A stretch of DNA of 64,000 nucleotides from AWTP1-13 sp963814055 (GTDB lineage Bacteria > Pseudomonadota > Alphaproteobacteria > Rhizobiales > Hyphomicrobiaceae), in contig CAWFBJ010000017.1 of the NCBI GenBank assembly GCA_963814055.1, forward strand, positions 665,707 through 729,706. Direction: 5' to 3'. Below are positions 30,461 to 39,259 of this stretch, one piece after another (the stretch's first letter is position 1; each line of letters starts with the position of its first letter). Both the position numbers and the translations under genes were made by a program. The notes under the pieces were generated by a model that did no database searches, was not told the origin of the DNA, and saw only the letters and a program-made list of their open reading frames with translations.

Positions 30461-31330
30461 GCCTACCTCCTGATGGGCTCCCTCCCCTCGGCGAGGTCGT
30501 GCGAACGCTGCAACTCTCGGCGCGCAAAACGCTCGGTCAGCATTTCATTCTTGATCTCAACCTGACACGTCGCATTGCGCGGGCAGCAGGCCCGCTCACC
30601 GGCAAGACAGTGCTCGAGATCGGCCCCGGACCGGGCGGGCTCACGCGGGCGCTCCTGCTGGAGGGCGCCGAGCGAGTTGTGGCGGTGGAGCGCGACGAGC
30701 GCTGCTGGCCCGCGTTGGAGGCTATTGCGGCGCGCTACCCAGGCCAGGTCGATCTGCATCTCGGCGACGCGCTGCAAGCGGACTGGCGCAAGCTCGTGGC
30801 CGGCGCCAAAGGCAGACCCGTCGTCGTTGCCAATCTGCCCTACAACGTGGCCACGCTGCTGCTCGTCGGCTGGCTCGAAACTGAGCCTTGGCCGCCGTGG
30901 TACGGGCACATGGTGCTGATGTTTCAGAAGGAGGTGGCCGAACGCGTCGTGGCCACTCCCAGCACGAAGGCCTACGGCCGCCTTGCTGTGCTTGCGCAAT
31001 GGCGGACGCGGCCCCGCCTGCTCTTCACGCTGAACCCCGAAGCATTCACGCCGCCGCCGGCAGTCGAGTCGGCAGTGGTCGAGTTCCGGCCTATCGAACG
31101 ACCGCAACCGGAGTGCTCAGTCCGCTTCCTCGCAAAGCTCACGGCGGCAGCCTTCGGCCAACGCCGCAAGATGCTGCGGCAAAGTCTGAAATCTCTGGTA
31201 GCCGAACCCGAAGCGATCCTGAGTGCGGCAGGCCTCGACTGGGACTTCGCGCGGTGAAGCGCTCTCCGTCAGTGACTTTGCAAGACTGGCTTACATCCTG
31301 GAGCGCTGGCCAGGCAGTAAATCGAGCTAA
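30457..31330 (+). CDS. ksgA: 16S rRNA dimethyltransferase RsmA/KsgA (frameshift near 3' end)
   Basis: KsgA dimethylates two adjacent adenines in 16S rRNA helix 45. Motifs: LSARKTLGQHFILDLNLTRR, SAM-binding VLEIGPGPGGLTRALLLEGA, motif II VVAVERDERCWPAL, catalytic VVANLPYNVATLLL, and the RRKMLRQSLKSL helix. The uncorrected frame stops at 31257 after GLDWDFAR, too early. One extra G near 31243 hides the normal end: after GLDW the next frame reads TSRGEALSVSDFARLAYILE and continues to a TAA at 31330. The corrected length of about 290 residues is normal. The new stop overlaps the convergent gmk stop. Start overlaps pdxA by 4 nt. Confidence 0.93.
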
Positions 31331-31980
31331 ATGCCCTCGAGCATCGCGGCTACGAACGCATCGAGGCCTGACTGGCGGTCTCGTCTGACACGCTCTGCCG
31401 CGAGAATGCATTTGATCTCTGCCAAGGCCTCGTCGACATCGGCATTCACTACAACGTAGTCGTATTCATCCCAGTGCTCTATCTCAGCTGCCGCACGCGC
31501 CATGCGATGCGCCACCGTGGCCTCGGTATCTTGGTTGCGTGCCTTAAGCCGCCGCTCGAGCGCCTTGCCGTCCGGAGGCAGAATGAACACGCGCACCACA
31601 TCTCGCGGCAGGCGTTTCTTGAGCTGCCGCGCGCCCTGCCAGTCGACGTCGAAGAGTACATCGCTGCCCGATTGCAGGGCATCGAGCACCTGCGCCCTTG
31701 GCGTCGCATAAAGCTGCCCGAACACTTCCGCCCATTCGAGCAGTTTGCGACGGGTTTTGAGGCGTTCGAACTCACGTCTGTCGACGAAGATGTAATCCAC
31801 GCCATCCACTTCGCCGGGCCGGGGTTTGCGGGTCGTCACGGAGACGGACATGCGAATGCCTTCGTCGGCATCAAGCAGACGCCGTGCGAGCGTGGTCTTG
31901 CCAGCTCCCGAGGGCGACGAGAGAACAAGCAGGAGCCCACGCCGCGCGATGCGAACAGATGGTTTTGCGCGCCTACTCAA
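31327..31980 (-). CDS. gmk: Guanylate kinase
   Basis: Gmk phosphorylates GMP/dGMP to GDP/dGDP. The 217-residue product contains the P-loop LLLVLSSPSGAGKTTLARRL, the GMP-binding region SVSVTTRKPRPGEVDGVDY and IFVDRREFERL, GSDVLFDVDWQGARQLKKRL and the lid region. The best start is TTG at 31980 (reading SRRAKPSVRIARRG after the initiator), which overlaps the end of yicC by 8 nt; an ATG further upstream would add 25 unrelated residues. Overlap with yicC and the same order in other rhizobia indicate one operon. Confidence 0.94.
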   Translation of the reverse strand: MSRRAKPSVRIARRGLLLVLSSPSGAGKTTLARRLLDADEGIRMSVSVTTRKPRPGEVDGVDYIFVDRREFERLKTRRKLLEWAEVFGQLYATPRAQVLDALQSGSDVLFDVDWQGARQLKKRLPRDVVRVFILPPDGKALERRLKARNQDTEATVAHRMARAAAEIEHWDEYDYVVVNADVDEALAEIKCILAAERVRRDRQSGLDAFVAAMLEGI

Positions 31981-32861
31981 TGTTCTGGACCTGCTCGCGC
32001 ATTTGATCGATGACCGCTTTGAGTTCGAGGCCAGCGCGTGTTGTATCCACGTCATTGGACTTGGAGCACACCGTGTTGGCCTCGCGATTGAATTCCTGCG
32101 CCAGGAAATCGAGGCGCCGGCCAGCCGGCTCGCTCGACTGTAGGAGTTCCCGGGCAGCGGAAATATGCGCGGTCAGGCGTTTGAGCTCTTCCTCCGTGTC
32201 GGCTCGCGTCGCCAGAAGCGCGGCTTCCTGGTAAAGCCGACTGTCATCGAGCACGGCACCCGTCTCCATCAAACGCCTCACCTGCTCAACGAGCCGCTGC
32301 CTGATCGCATCCGGAGAGCGAGCAGGCAAGACGTTCGATTGCGGCCACCAGTCGTTCGACTGTTGCCAGCTGATCGGATACGACGGCTTGCAGGCGGCGC
32401 CCCTCATCAGCTCGGGCGCGCACCATACCGTCGAGCGCCTCCCCGAGGTTCGCCAGCATGACCTCTGCGCGCGCCGCCGCTTCGGCGTCGTCCTCTTCTG
32501 GCTCTACAAGTTCGAGGACGCCCTTGATGCCAAGCAGGGCTTCCGCACTCGGAGGGCCGATGGGCACGATCTGCCCCAGTCGCTCGAGCGCTCCGAGCAC
32601 CTGCTTCAACGCGAGTTCGTTGAGCTGGATCTGCGTCTGCCCGTGCACCCGCCTCACGTTCAGGTTGACTGTGAGGCTGCCTCGCGTAACGCGCTTGCCT
32701 ACAGTGTCGCGAATACGCGACTCCAGACCCTCGAAGCCTGGTGGCACGCGCAGCCTTACATCGAGGCCGCGACCGTTCACCGAACGCAGTTCCCAGTGCC
32801 AGTTCAAGTTGCCCATCGCCCCGTCCGCCCGGGCAAAACCTGTCATGCTTTTGATGGTCAT
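31973..32861 (-). CDS. yicC: YicC family endoribonuclease-like protein (frameshifted)
   Basis: YicC proteins are conserved stress-related endoribonuclease-like factors. The start MTIKSMTGFARADGAMGNLN matches the invariant N-terminus. Two domains are split across frames: the N-terminal domain (ELRSVNGRGLDVRLRVPPGF; RGSLTVNLNVRR) ends in the first frame at a premature stop, while ARSPDAIRQRLVEQVRRLME and the DUF1732 end (RRLDFLAQEFNREANTVCSK then SNDVDTTRAGLELKAVIDQM) are in the next. One extra A on the plus strand near 32324 explains this, joining AAIERLA to ARSPDAIRQ. Corrected length is about 295 residues, normal. Sits between mltG and gmk on the same strand. Confidence 0.92.
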
Positions 32862-33006
32862 GATGAGCGTGCATCGTTTATGGATGCCAAAGCAGGAAAG
32901 ATGCCGCTGGCACGCGTTGCTGTACGCGAATCCCATTCGCGTACTCAAATCTAGCCGCAGCGCTCAAGTGCAACAAGGCAAGGGAGGGGAGGGAAGAGCT
33001 ATCCGT

Positions 33007-34346
33007 TTACTTGGCCTTCGGCTGGGTGGTGGGGGCCCAACCCTTGCCGTCCTGGTTGCCTCCCGGTGCTACACCCTGGCCAGGATCCGGCTGCGGAGCC
33101 TTCTTTTCGGGTGGAGTACGGACGACAGCGCGCGTCTTCGGTTGAGCCGTTGTCGGCGTATCTCCCGGCGACGGCGCCGGTACTGTCTTGGCCTTTAGCT
33201 CTTTCTCTACAGCGCGCCACTTTTGCACGTTCGCGTTATGGTCCTTGAGAGTTTCAGAAAAAATGTGGCCGCCGGTGCCGTCTGCGACAAAAAACAGGTC
33301 TTTGGTATCTGCAGGGTTCAGCACGGCCTCGATTGCCGCCTTGCCTGGGTTGCAGATCGGCGACGGCGGCAAGCCGTCAATCTGATACGTGTTGTGCGAT
33401 GTTTTCTGGGCGATCTCGCTTCGAAGAATAGGCCGGTTCCACACCGCCTTGCCGCCGCTGATGCCGTACACGATGGTCGGATCGGACTGCAGACGCATTT
33501 TCTGCCTGAGCCGATTGATGAACACCGCCGCCACGCGCTCACGCTCGTCGTTGCGACCCGTCTCCTTCTCGACAATCGAAGCGAGAATGACGGCCTCTTC
33601 CCATGTTTTGAACGGCAGGTCTTTCTTGCGCTGATCCCACATCTTCTCAGAGAGTTTGCGCGACTCTCCTTGCATCTTGTCGACGATCGATTGCCGACTG
33701 GCACCACGCTGCACAATGAAGGTTTCTGGCAGCAAGCGAACCCTCGGCGGGTATTTGGCCTATCTCGCCCGACGAGGCTGTTGTCGGCTTTCAACCGTTC
33801 AATGATCTGCTCGCTGGTAAGACCTTCCGGGATCGTCACCTTGTAGGTGATCGTCTTGCCCTCGGCGATGATATCAATAACCTGCCGTATGCTGGCTGCC
33901 TGCGGGATCAGGTATTCGCCAGCCTTCAGCTGCAGAGAGCGGCCGCCTTCTGCCCAGTTGGATGCCTTGGACGATAGATAGCCCGCAACGAAAAGGCGCC
34001 GGTCGGCGACAACGCCGTCGCGCTCCAGGCGTGCCGCGATCTCGTGGGCGCCCTCGCCTTTCGGTATCGCTATCTGCTTGCTTTGGGCAAGCGGGCCAGG
34101 CGCTTCAATCTTGCTCTGCAGGAAAACGGCCGACCCCGCTGCCAGGAGCATGACAAGCAGGAGGAGGGTGAAAATCCCGCTCAGGAAGCGCACAACCGGC
34201 CGGGGTGGGCCTCTTTCGCGGCTGACGCGCTGGCGATGCCGTCGCGCAACGGGGCGGGTCGGCTCTAATCGTTCTGCCGGACTGCGCGCCACCACCCCTG
34301 ACGGGCGGCCAGTAAAATGCTGCTCCGCCGGCCGGCGGTTGCTCAT
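33007..34346 (-). CDS. mltG: Endolytic murein transglycosylase MltG (two frameshifts)
   Basis: MltG cleaves nascent glycan strands and sets their length. Start ATG 34346 (MSNRRPAEQHFTGRPSG) has AAGGAGCGG upstream. A long basic cytoplasmic tail precedes one membrane segment (FLSGIFTLLLLVMLLAAGSA), then the LysM-like region (IPKGEGAHEIAARLERDGVV; KAGEYLIPQAASIRQVIDII). Near 33769 an extra base in a CCC run, and near 33736 a second one, break the conserved VGEIGQIPAEGSLLPETFIV stretch. The catalytic YceG domain follows: VILASIVEKETGRNDERERV, with the active Glu, and QSDPTIVYGISGG. It ends in a Pro/Lys/Thr-rich tail. About 446 residues after correction. Confidence 0.92.
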
Positions 34347-34493
34347 TGATCCGCTCCTTGCGGCATGCGGCTGCCCCTTCGAGCACGCTGCGTGGCGCCC
34401 ATTCGCACCGGCTGTCGAATCCGGCGGAGGCTTGGGGGTAAATGTGGCGAAAGGACGATTTGGCCGCAAGCCCATCGGCGACCGGGCATGCAC

Positions 34494-35759
34494 TTAGGCG
34501 GCGAGACGACGCAAAACAAGAGACGCGTTGGTGCCGCCAAATCCGAAAGAATTGGAAAGAACCGTATCGATGGCGCGCTTTTTTGCCTCGTGCGGGACAA
34601 GATCGATGGCGGTCGACACGGAGGGATTGTCGAGATTGAGCGTGGGCGGTGCAATATTGTCCCTGATGGCAAGCACCGAGAAGATGGCCTCGACCGCACC
34701 CGCTGCCCCAAGCAGATGCCCAATAGCCGACTTTGTTGACGACATGGCGAGCTTACCCGCGGCGTTCCCAAATAGCCGCTCGACGGCGGCAAGTTCGATC
34801 TCGTCACCCATGGTCGAGGTGCCGTGCGCGTTCACGTACTGGATGTCGCTCGGCTGGATACCGGCACGCTTCAATGCCATGCTCATCGAGCGATAGGCAC
34901 CGTCGCCATCCTCGGAAGGCGCAGTGATGTGGTAGGCGTCGCCCGACAACCCGTAGCCAACCACTTCGGCATAAATGCGCGCACCACGCGCCCTGGCATG
35001 CTCGAGATCTTCCAACACAACGATACCCGCGCCTTCGCCCATGACGAAGCCGTCGCGGTCCTTGTCGTAGGGCCGCGAAGCCTTGGTCGGCTGATCGTTG
35101 TAGGTGGTGCACAACGCTTTACATGCGGCGAAACCCGCCACCGCGATGCGACAGATCGGGCTCTCCGCGCCGCCCGCTACCATCACGTCGGCGTCGCCGA
35201 GCGCGATCAGCCGCGACGCGTCTCCAATCGCGTGCGCGCCGGTCGAGCAGGCTGTAACGACGGCGTGGTTAGGGCCCTTGAGTCCGTGTTTGATGGAGAC
35301 ATACCCGGACGCCAAGTTGATGAGCCGGCCGGGAATGAAAAACGGGCTGATGCGACGAGGGCCCTTCTCCTTGAGCAGAATGGCGGTCTCGGCAATGCCT
35401 TCCAGCCCCCCGATGCCTGAGCCGATCAGGACACCCGTGCGTTCCTGCTTCTCCTGAGTATCCGCCGTCCAGTCCGCGTCCTTCAACGCCTGCGTGGCAG
35501 CCGCCATCCCATAGACGATGAACTCGTCAACCTTGCGCTGCTCCTTGGGCTCCATCCAATCGCTGGGATCGAATTTGCCTTCGGCCAGCGGGCCGCGCGG
35601 GACGAAGCAACCGATTTGGCAGGCAAGATCGCTTACATCGAACTCCTCGATGCGCCGAGCGCCGCTTTTTCCCTGCAGCAACCGCGACCAACTGGCTTCC
35701 ACGCCGCAGCCCAGCGGCGTTACGAGGCCCAAACCAGTGATGACAACACGGCGCAGCAT
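34494..35759 (-). CDS. fabF: 3-oxoacyl-ACP synthase II FabF
   Basis: FabF elongates acyl-ACP with malonyl-ACP in type II fatty-acid synthesis. The 421-residue protein has the thiolase fold with the nucleophile Cys in HAVVTACSTGAHAIGDASRL, catalytic His in YVNAHGTSTMGDEIEL and the second His plus Lys in MSSTKSAIGHLLGAAGAVEA, and ends in NSFGFGGTNASLVLRRL. Start ATG 35759 (MLRRVVITGLGLVTPLGC). It lies 117 nt after acpP and 147 nt before mltG on the same strand, the standard fabD-fabG-acpP-fabF-mltG order. Confidence 0.97.
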   Translation of the reverse strand: MLRRVVITGLGLVTPLGCGVEASWSRLLQGKSGARRIEEFDVSDLACQIGCFVPRGPLAEGKFDPSDWMEPKEQRKVDEFIVYGMAAATQALKDADWTADTQEKQERTGVLIGSGIGGLEGIAETAILLKEKGPRRISPFFIPGRLINLASGYVSIKHGLKGPNHAVVTACSTGAHAIGDASRLIALGDADVMVAGGAESPICRIAVAGFAACKALCTTYNDQPTKASRPYDKDRDGFVMGEGAGIVVLEDLEHARARGARIYAEVVGYGLSGDAYHITAPSEDGDGAYRSMSMALKRAGIQPSDIQYVNAHGTSTMGDEIELAAVERLFGNAAGKLAMSSTKSAIGHLLGAAGAVEAIFSVLAIRDNIAPPTLNLDNPSVSTAIDLVPHEAKKRAIDTVLSNSFGFGGTNASLVLRRLAA

Positions 35760-35876
35760 CGCGCTCCCAAATCAGACCTGCCGGTCACCGTCTGACGGCA
35801 TCTGTATGAGCGGACGCCACCAAACCGCTCGACGTCCTACGGCATACGAATTCGGGCCGATGCCGCGTATCAAAGA

Positions 35877-36137
35877 TCAAGATGCCGGCGGGGTGCCTGC
35901 TGCGCTCGCGTGCTGCTCGAGAAACTTGACGGCGTCCCCAACGGTCTGGATTTGCTCAGCAGCGTCGTCCGGGATTTCGCACCCGAACTCCTCCTCGAAC
36001 GCCATGACGAGCTCGACGGTGTCCAAGCTGTCCGCGCCCAGATCATCGATAAAACTCGCGTTGTCGGTAACTTTGTCGGCCTCCACCCCTAGGTGCTCGA
36101 CCACGATCTTTTTTACGCGCTCTGCGACGTCGCTCAT
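35877..36137 (-). CDS. acpP: Acyl carrier protein
   Basis: ACP carries growing acyl chains on a 4'-phosphopantetheine arm. The 86-residue acidic protein reads MSDVAERVKKIVVEHLGVEA and has the attachment Ser in DDLGADSLDTVELVMAFEEE, then FGCEIPDDAAEQIQTVGDAV. The C-terminal tail (EQHASAAGTPPAS) is a few residues longer than in E. coli. ATG at 36137 has GAGGAATAG upstream; the open frame continues beyond it but without homology. It is 239 nt from fabG, so a separate promoter is possible, as is usual for the highly expressed acpP. Confidence 0.97.
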   Translation of the reverse strand: MSDVAERVKKIVVEHLGVEADKVTDNASFIDDLGADSLDTVELVMAFEEEFGCEIPDDAAEQIQTVGDAVKFLEQHASAAGTPPAS

Positions 36138-36376
36138 CGGTCTATTCCTCGGCTGGCCTGTCTGTTTGCTGATCCAAGTTGCTCTTCGTTTGCATCGACC
36201 CAGCAGGATAAAACCCGATGTCTGCAAGCTATCCCGCTAGCCTGAGCAGCGGGGTATGGCAGCCGGTTTTCCATAGGTTGAGCACACAAATCAGGGGGCT
36301 CGTTAACATACTTCATCTGGCTTGACTAGCGCTCCCCAAGGCCCTTCCAGGGCCGATTGCGGGGGCATTTCAAGCC

Positions 36377-37120
36377 TCAGATCATCACCATACCGCCATT
36401 CACGTGCAGTGTCTGGCCGGTCACATAGCCCCCCTCGGGCGCGGCCAAATAGACGCATGCGGCGGCGACATCGGCCGGGGTGCCGAATTTCTGGGCCGGA
36501 ATGGCCTCCTTGATAGTGGCGACCTGCTTCTCGTTCAGCCCGTCTGTCATGGGAGTGGAGATGAACCCAGGAGCGATGCAGTTCACCGTGATGCCACGGG
36601 ACGCAACTTCGCGGGCAAGAGACTTCGACATGCCGATCATGCCTGCTTTGGACGCGGCGTAGTTGCCCTGCCCGGGATTGCCGACAATGCCGCTAACGGA
36701 CGAGATGTTGACGATGCGCCCAAAGCCCGTCTTGGCACGCATCATGGCCCGTGCAGCTGCGCGCATCAGCATGAACGTGGAGGTGAGATTGACGGCTATC
36801 ACTTCGTCCCACTGTTCATCCTTCATCACCATGAACAGGTTGTCCTTGGTGAGGCCGGCGTTGTTGACCAGGATATCGAGACGGCCCAGCTTGGCGACGG
36901 CTTGGTCAATCAGATTACCTACTTGAGCCTTGTCGGCGAGATCGCAGGGAAGCACGTGGACACGACTGCCCAGCTCGGCCGCGAGTTTCTCCAACTTGTC
37001 TTTCTGGCGGCCCGATACAGCGACGATGGCCCCCTGTTTATGCAGTGCTCGTGCAATGGCTCCGCCTATTCCGCCCGTGGCACCCGTGACAAGAGCAGTT
37101 TTGTCGGTCAGATCGAACAT
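36377..37120 (-). CDS. fabG: 3-oxoacyl-ACP reductase FabG
   Basis: FabG is the NADPH-dependent SDR that reduces 3-oxoacyl-ACP. The 247-residue protein has the nucleotide motif ALVTGATGGIGGAIARALHK, NNAG in LDILVNNAGLTKDNLFMVMK, catalytic Ser in RIVNISSVSGIVGNPGQGNY and the Y-x-x-x-K pair in NYAASKAGMIGMSKSLARE. C-terminus AAPEGGYVTGQTLHVNGGMV is typical FabG. ATG at 37120 lies 8 nt after the fabD stop, so the two are cotranscribed. Confidence 0.97.
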   Translation of the reverse strand: MFDLTDKTALVTGATGGIGGAIARALHKQGAIVAVSGRQKDKLEKLAAELGSRVHVLPCDLADKAQVGNLIDQAVAKLGRLDILVNNAGLTKDNLFMVMKDEQWDEVIAVNLTSTFMLMRAAARAMMRAKTGFGRIVNISSVSGIVGNPGQGNYAASKAGMIGMSKSLAREVASRGITVNCIAPGFISTPMTDGLNEKQVATIKEAIPAQKFGTPADVAAACVYLAAPEGGYVTGQTLHVNGGMVMI

Positions 37121-37128
37121 GATGTTCC

Positions 37129-38076
37129 CTAACGTGAGAGCGCGGACAGTGCAGCTTCGATGTCCTGCGGCGTGCCTACGGCGGTGGCATTCAAGCTCGG
37201 CACGATGCGCTTGGCGAGACCTGCCAATACTTTGCCCGAACCGATCTCGTAGACATCCGTAACACCCCCAGCGGCCATGGCACCAACGCATTCGCGCCAA
37301 CGCACGGTGCCCGTGACCTGCTCCACGAGGCGCCGCCTGATCTCAGTAGGATCGGAGATCGGCGCGGCCAGCACGTTGGCTATCAACGGAACAGCAGGCG
37401 ACCTGATGTCCACGCGTGCCAGCGCTTCGGCCATTGCGTCGGCGGCGGGCTGCATAAGGGCGCAATGGAATGGCGCACTGACGTTGAGTGGCATGAACCG
37501 ACGCACGCCATGCGCTTTGGCAAGTTGCGCAGCGCGGTCGATGGCGCTCTTGGTGCCAGAAATGACGGCCTGGGTGGGTTCATTGTCGTTCGCTAGCTGG
37601 CACACCTCGCCCTGTGCCGCTTCTGCCGCGAGCTTTTCCGCAACATCCTTGCCCACGCCCAGCAAAGCCGCCATGGCACCCTGCCCAATCGGCACGGCCA
37701 TCTGCATGGCCCGGCCGCGGGTCTTCAGGAGGCGCGCAGCATCCGCCAACGATAAAGCGCCGGCTGCTGCCAGCGCCGAATATTCTCCAAGCGAGTGACC
37801 GGCGACATACTTCACTTTGCCGGCAAGCTTGAAGCCGCCCTCTGCTTCCAGGACCCGCATGACAGCCAGGGATACGGCCATGAGCGCGGGCTGGGCGTTT
37901 TCCGTCAGTGTCAGGGTGTCGAGCGGCCCCTCGAACATGATCGCGGAGAGCTTCTGCCCCAGCGCTGCATCGACCTCATCGAACACTGCGCGAGCCGCCG
38001 GGTGAACCTTCGCCAGTTCGGCGCCCATGCCGACTGCCTGGCTCCCTTGGCCCGGAAATACGAACGCAATGGTCAT
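37129..38076 (-). CDS. fabD: Malonyl-CoA:ACP transacylase FabD
   Basis: FabD loads malonyl groups onto ACP. The 315-residue protein starts MTIAFVFPGQGSQAVGMGAE, with the nucleophile Ser in VKYVAGHSLGEYSALAAAGA, the oxyanion/arginine region KTRGRAMQMAVPIGQGAMAA and the catalytic His in NVSAPFHCALMQPAADAMAE. ATG at 38076. The 32 upstream in-frame residues are not family-like. First gene of the leftward fatty-acid/murein operon; a 319-nt region separates it from divergent rpsF. Confidence 0.96.
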   Translation of the reverse strand: MTIAFVFPGQGSQAVGMGAELAKVHPAARAVFDEVDAALGQKLSAIMFEGPLDTLTLTENAQPALMAVSLAVMRVLEAEGGFKLAGKVKYVAGHSLGEYSALAAAGALSLADAARLLKTRGRAMQMAVPIGQGAMAALLGVGKDVAEKLAAEAAQGEVCQLANDNEPTQAVISGTKSAIDRAAQLAKAHGVRRFMPLNVSAPFHCALMQPAADAMAEALARVDIRSPAVPLIANVLAAPISDPTEIRRRLVEQVTGTVRWRECVGAMAAGGVTDVYEIGSGKVLAGLAKRIVPSLNATAVGTPQDIEAALSALSR

Positions 38077-38395
38077 TCGTGCCCTACCCAACCAGTGCCT
38101 ATCTGACCTGGGCTTAGCCACAGTGCGCCCTGCTCTGTCAAGGCTGGGCCGCACGGCGCCTAGGCGTGGCAATTTTGCCTTGCTGGTACAGGTAATCCAG
38201 GTATAAGTGCGCGCATCACTCGCCCCGGTTGGAGGCTGAACGGGAACCGCTCATCATGAGCGGAGGCACTACGCGCCAAGTCCCGGTGTCTCCGCTCTTT
38301 CGGGTCCTTTGGGCCTTTCCACGCGGCATCGATGCCGCGCCAGGCCTAAAAGGGGCTTTGCGCCGGCGCGGACAGAAGAAAAGGAAAGGCAGCGT
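38077..38395. promoter_or_regulatory. Divergent region fabD / rpsF, with leader palindrome
   Basis: This 319-nt spacer must hold the fabD promoter (leftward) and the rpsF promoter and leader (rightward). Inside it, CCGCTCATCATGAGCGG (38247-38263) is a perfect 17-bp palindrome, and a GC-rich stretch (38320-38380) directly before the rpsF ribosome-binding site (AAGGAAAGG) can fold. No protein-coding frame with family character is seen. A ribosomal-protein autoregulatory leader for S6/S18 is plausible but not demonstrated by sequence alone. Confidence 0.45.
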
Positions 38396-38947
38396 ATGCC
38401 GCTCTATGAGCATGTTTTCCTTGCGCGTCAGGATATTTCCCAGGCGCAAGTCGACGCTCTTACAAAAGAGTACAGCGACGTCATCACCGAGGCCGGTGGT
38501 AAAATCGCGAAAGTCGAGTATTGGGGCGTCAAAACCCTGGCATTCAAGATCAAGAAGAACCGCAAGGCCCATTATTCGTTGATGAACATCGAGGCGCCGC
38601 CTTCAGCCGTAGCGGAGATGGAACGGCGCATGGGACTGTCGCCGGACGTGATCCGCTTCATTACGCTCCGTGTCGACGAGCACGAGACCGAACCCTCCAT
38701 CCAAATGCGCAAGAGCGACCGCGACGACCGCCGTGACGGCGACCGCGGCGGCGGCTTCCGCGGCGGCGACCGTGGCGGCTTCCGCGGCGGTGGTGGCGGC
38801 GGGTTCCGTGGCGGCGGAGGTGGCGGTTTCCGTAGCGGTGGGGGTGGCGGTGGTGGCTTCCGCCGTGATCGAGAAGGTGGCGATCGGCCTCCGCGCGCCT
38901 CGCGCGATACCGATGCGCCGCCTACAACCACAGGGGAAGCACAATGA
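38396..38947 (+). CDS. rpsF: Ribosomal protein bS6 with Gly/Arg-rich C-terminal tail
   Basis: bS6 pairs with bS18 on the 30S platform. The core (MPLYEHVFLARQDISQAQVD; VEYWGVKTLAFKIKKNRKAH; FITLRVDEHETEPS) is normal for about 105 residues. It continues in a tail of about 80 residues made of aspartate/arginine and RGG-like blocks (DRRDGDRGGGFRGGDRGGF, then repeated GGGGGGFRGG and GGGGGGGFRRDREGG), making the protein 183 residues. Charged C-terminal extensions on S6 are known in alphaproteobacteria, but one this glycine-rich is striking. The underlying DNA is a GGC/GGT repeat tract and may be length-variable. rpsR overlaps the stop by 4 nt. Confidence 0.95.
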   Translation: MPLYEHVFLARQDISQAQVDALTKEYSDVITEAGGKIAKVEYWGVKTLAFKIKKNRKAHYSLMNIEAPPSAVAEMERRMGLSPDVIRFITLRVDEHETEPSIQMRKSDRDDRRDGDRGGGFRGGDRGGFRGGGGGGFRGGGGGGFRSGGGGGGGFRRDREGGDRPPRASRDTDAPPTTTGEAQ

Positions 38948-39192
38948 GCGACGTTGCGACAATCCCCGCACGGCGACCATTCCATCGGCGCCGCAAGACC
39001 TGTCCGTTCTCTGGCGATAGCGCACCGAAGATCGACTACAAGGATGCGCGCTTGCTGGGGCGGTACGTGTCGGAGCGCGGCAAGATCGTTCCGAGCCGGA
39101 TCACGGCTGTATCGGCCAAGAAGCAGCGGGAACTCGCGCGGGCCATCAAGCTGGCTCGCTTTGTCGGACTTCTACCGTACATCATCAAATAG
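38944..39192 (+). CDS. rpsR: Ribosomal protein bS18
   Basis: bS18 is the 30S partner of bS6. The 82-residue protein contains the conserved RRKTCPFSGDSAPKIDYKDA and LLGRYVSERGKIVPSRITAV followed by SAKKQRELARAIKLARFVGL-LPYI. The ATG overlaps the rpsF stop (ATGA), so the two are translationally coupled. Length is typical of rhizobial S18. Confidence 0.97.
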   Translation: MSDVATIPARRPFHRRRKTCPFSGDSAPKIDYKDARLLGRYVSERGKIVPSRITAVSAKKQRELARAIKLARFVGLLPYIIK

Positions 39193-39259
39193 TCGCTGAT
39201 GTCGAACTGGTTGGGACGGACAACCCGTCTCTAACCGCCATGGCGGGACAGCTAAAGAC

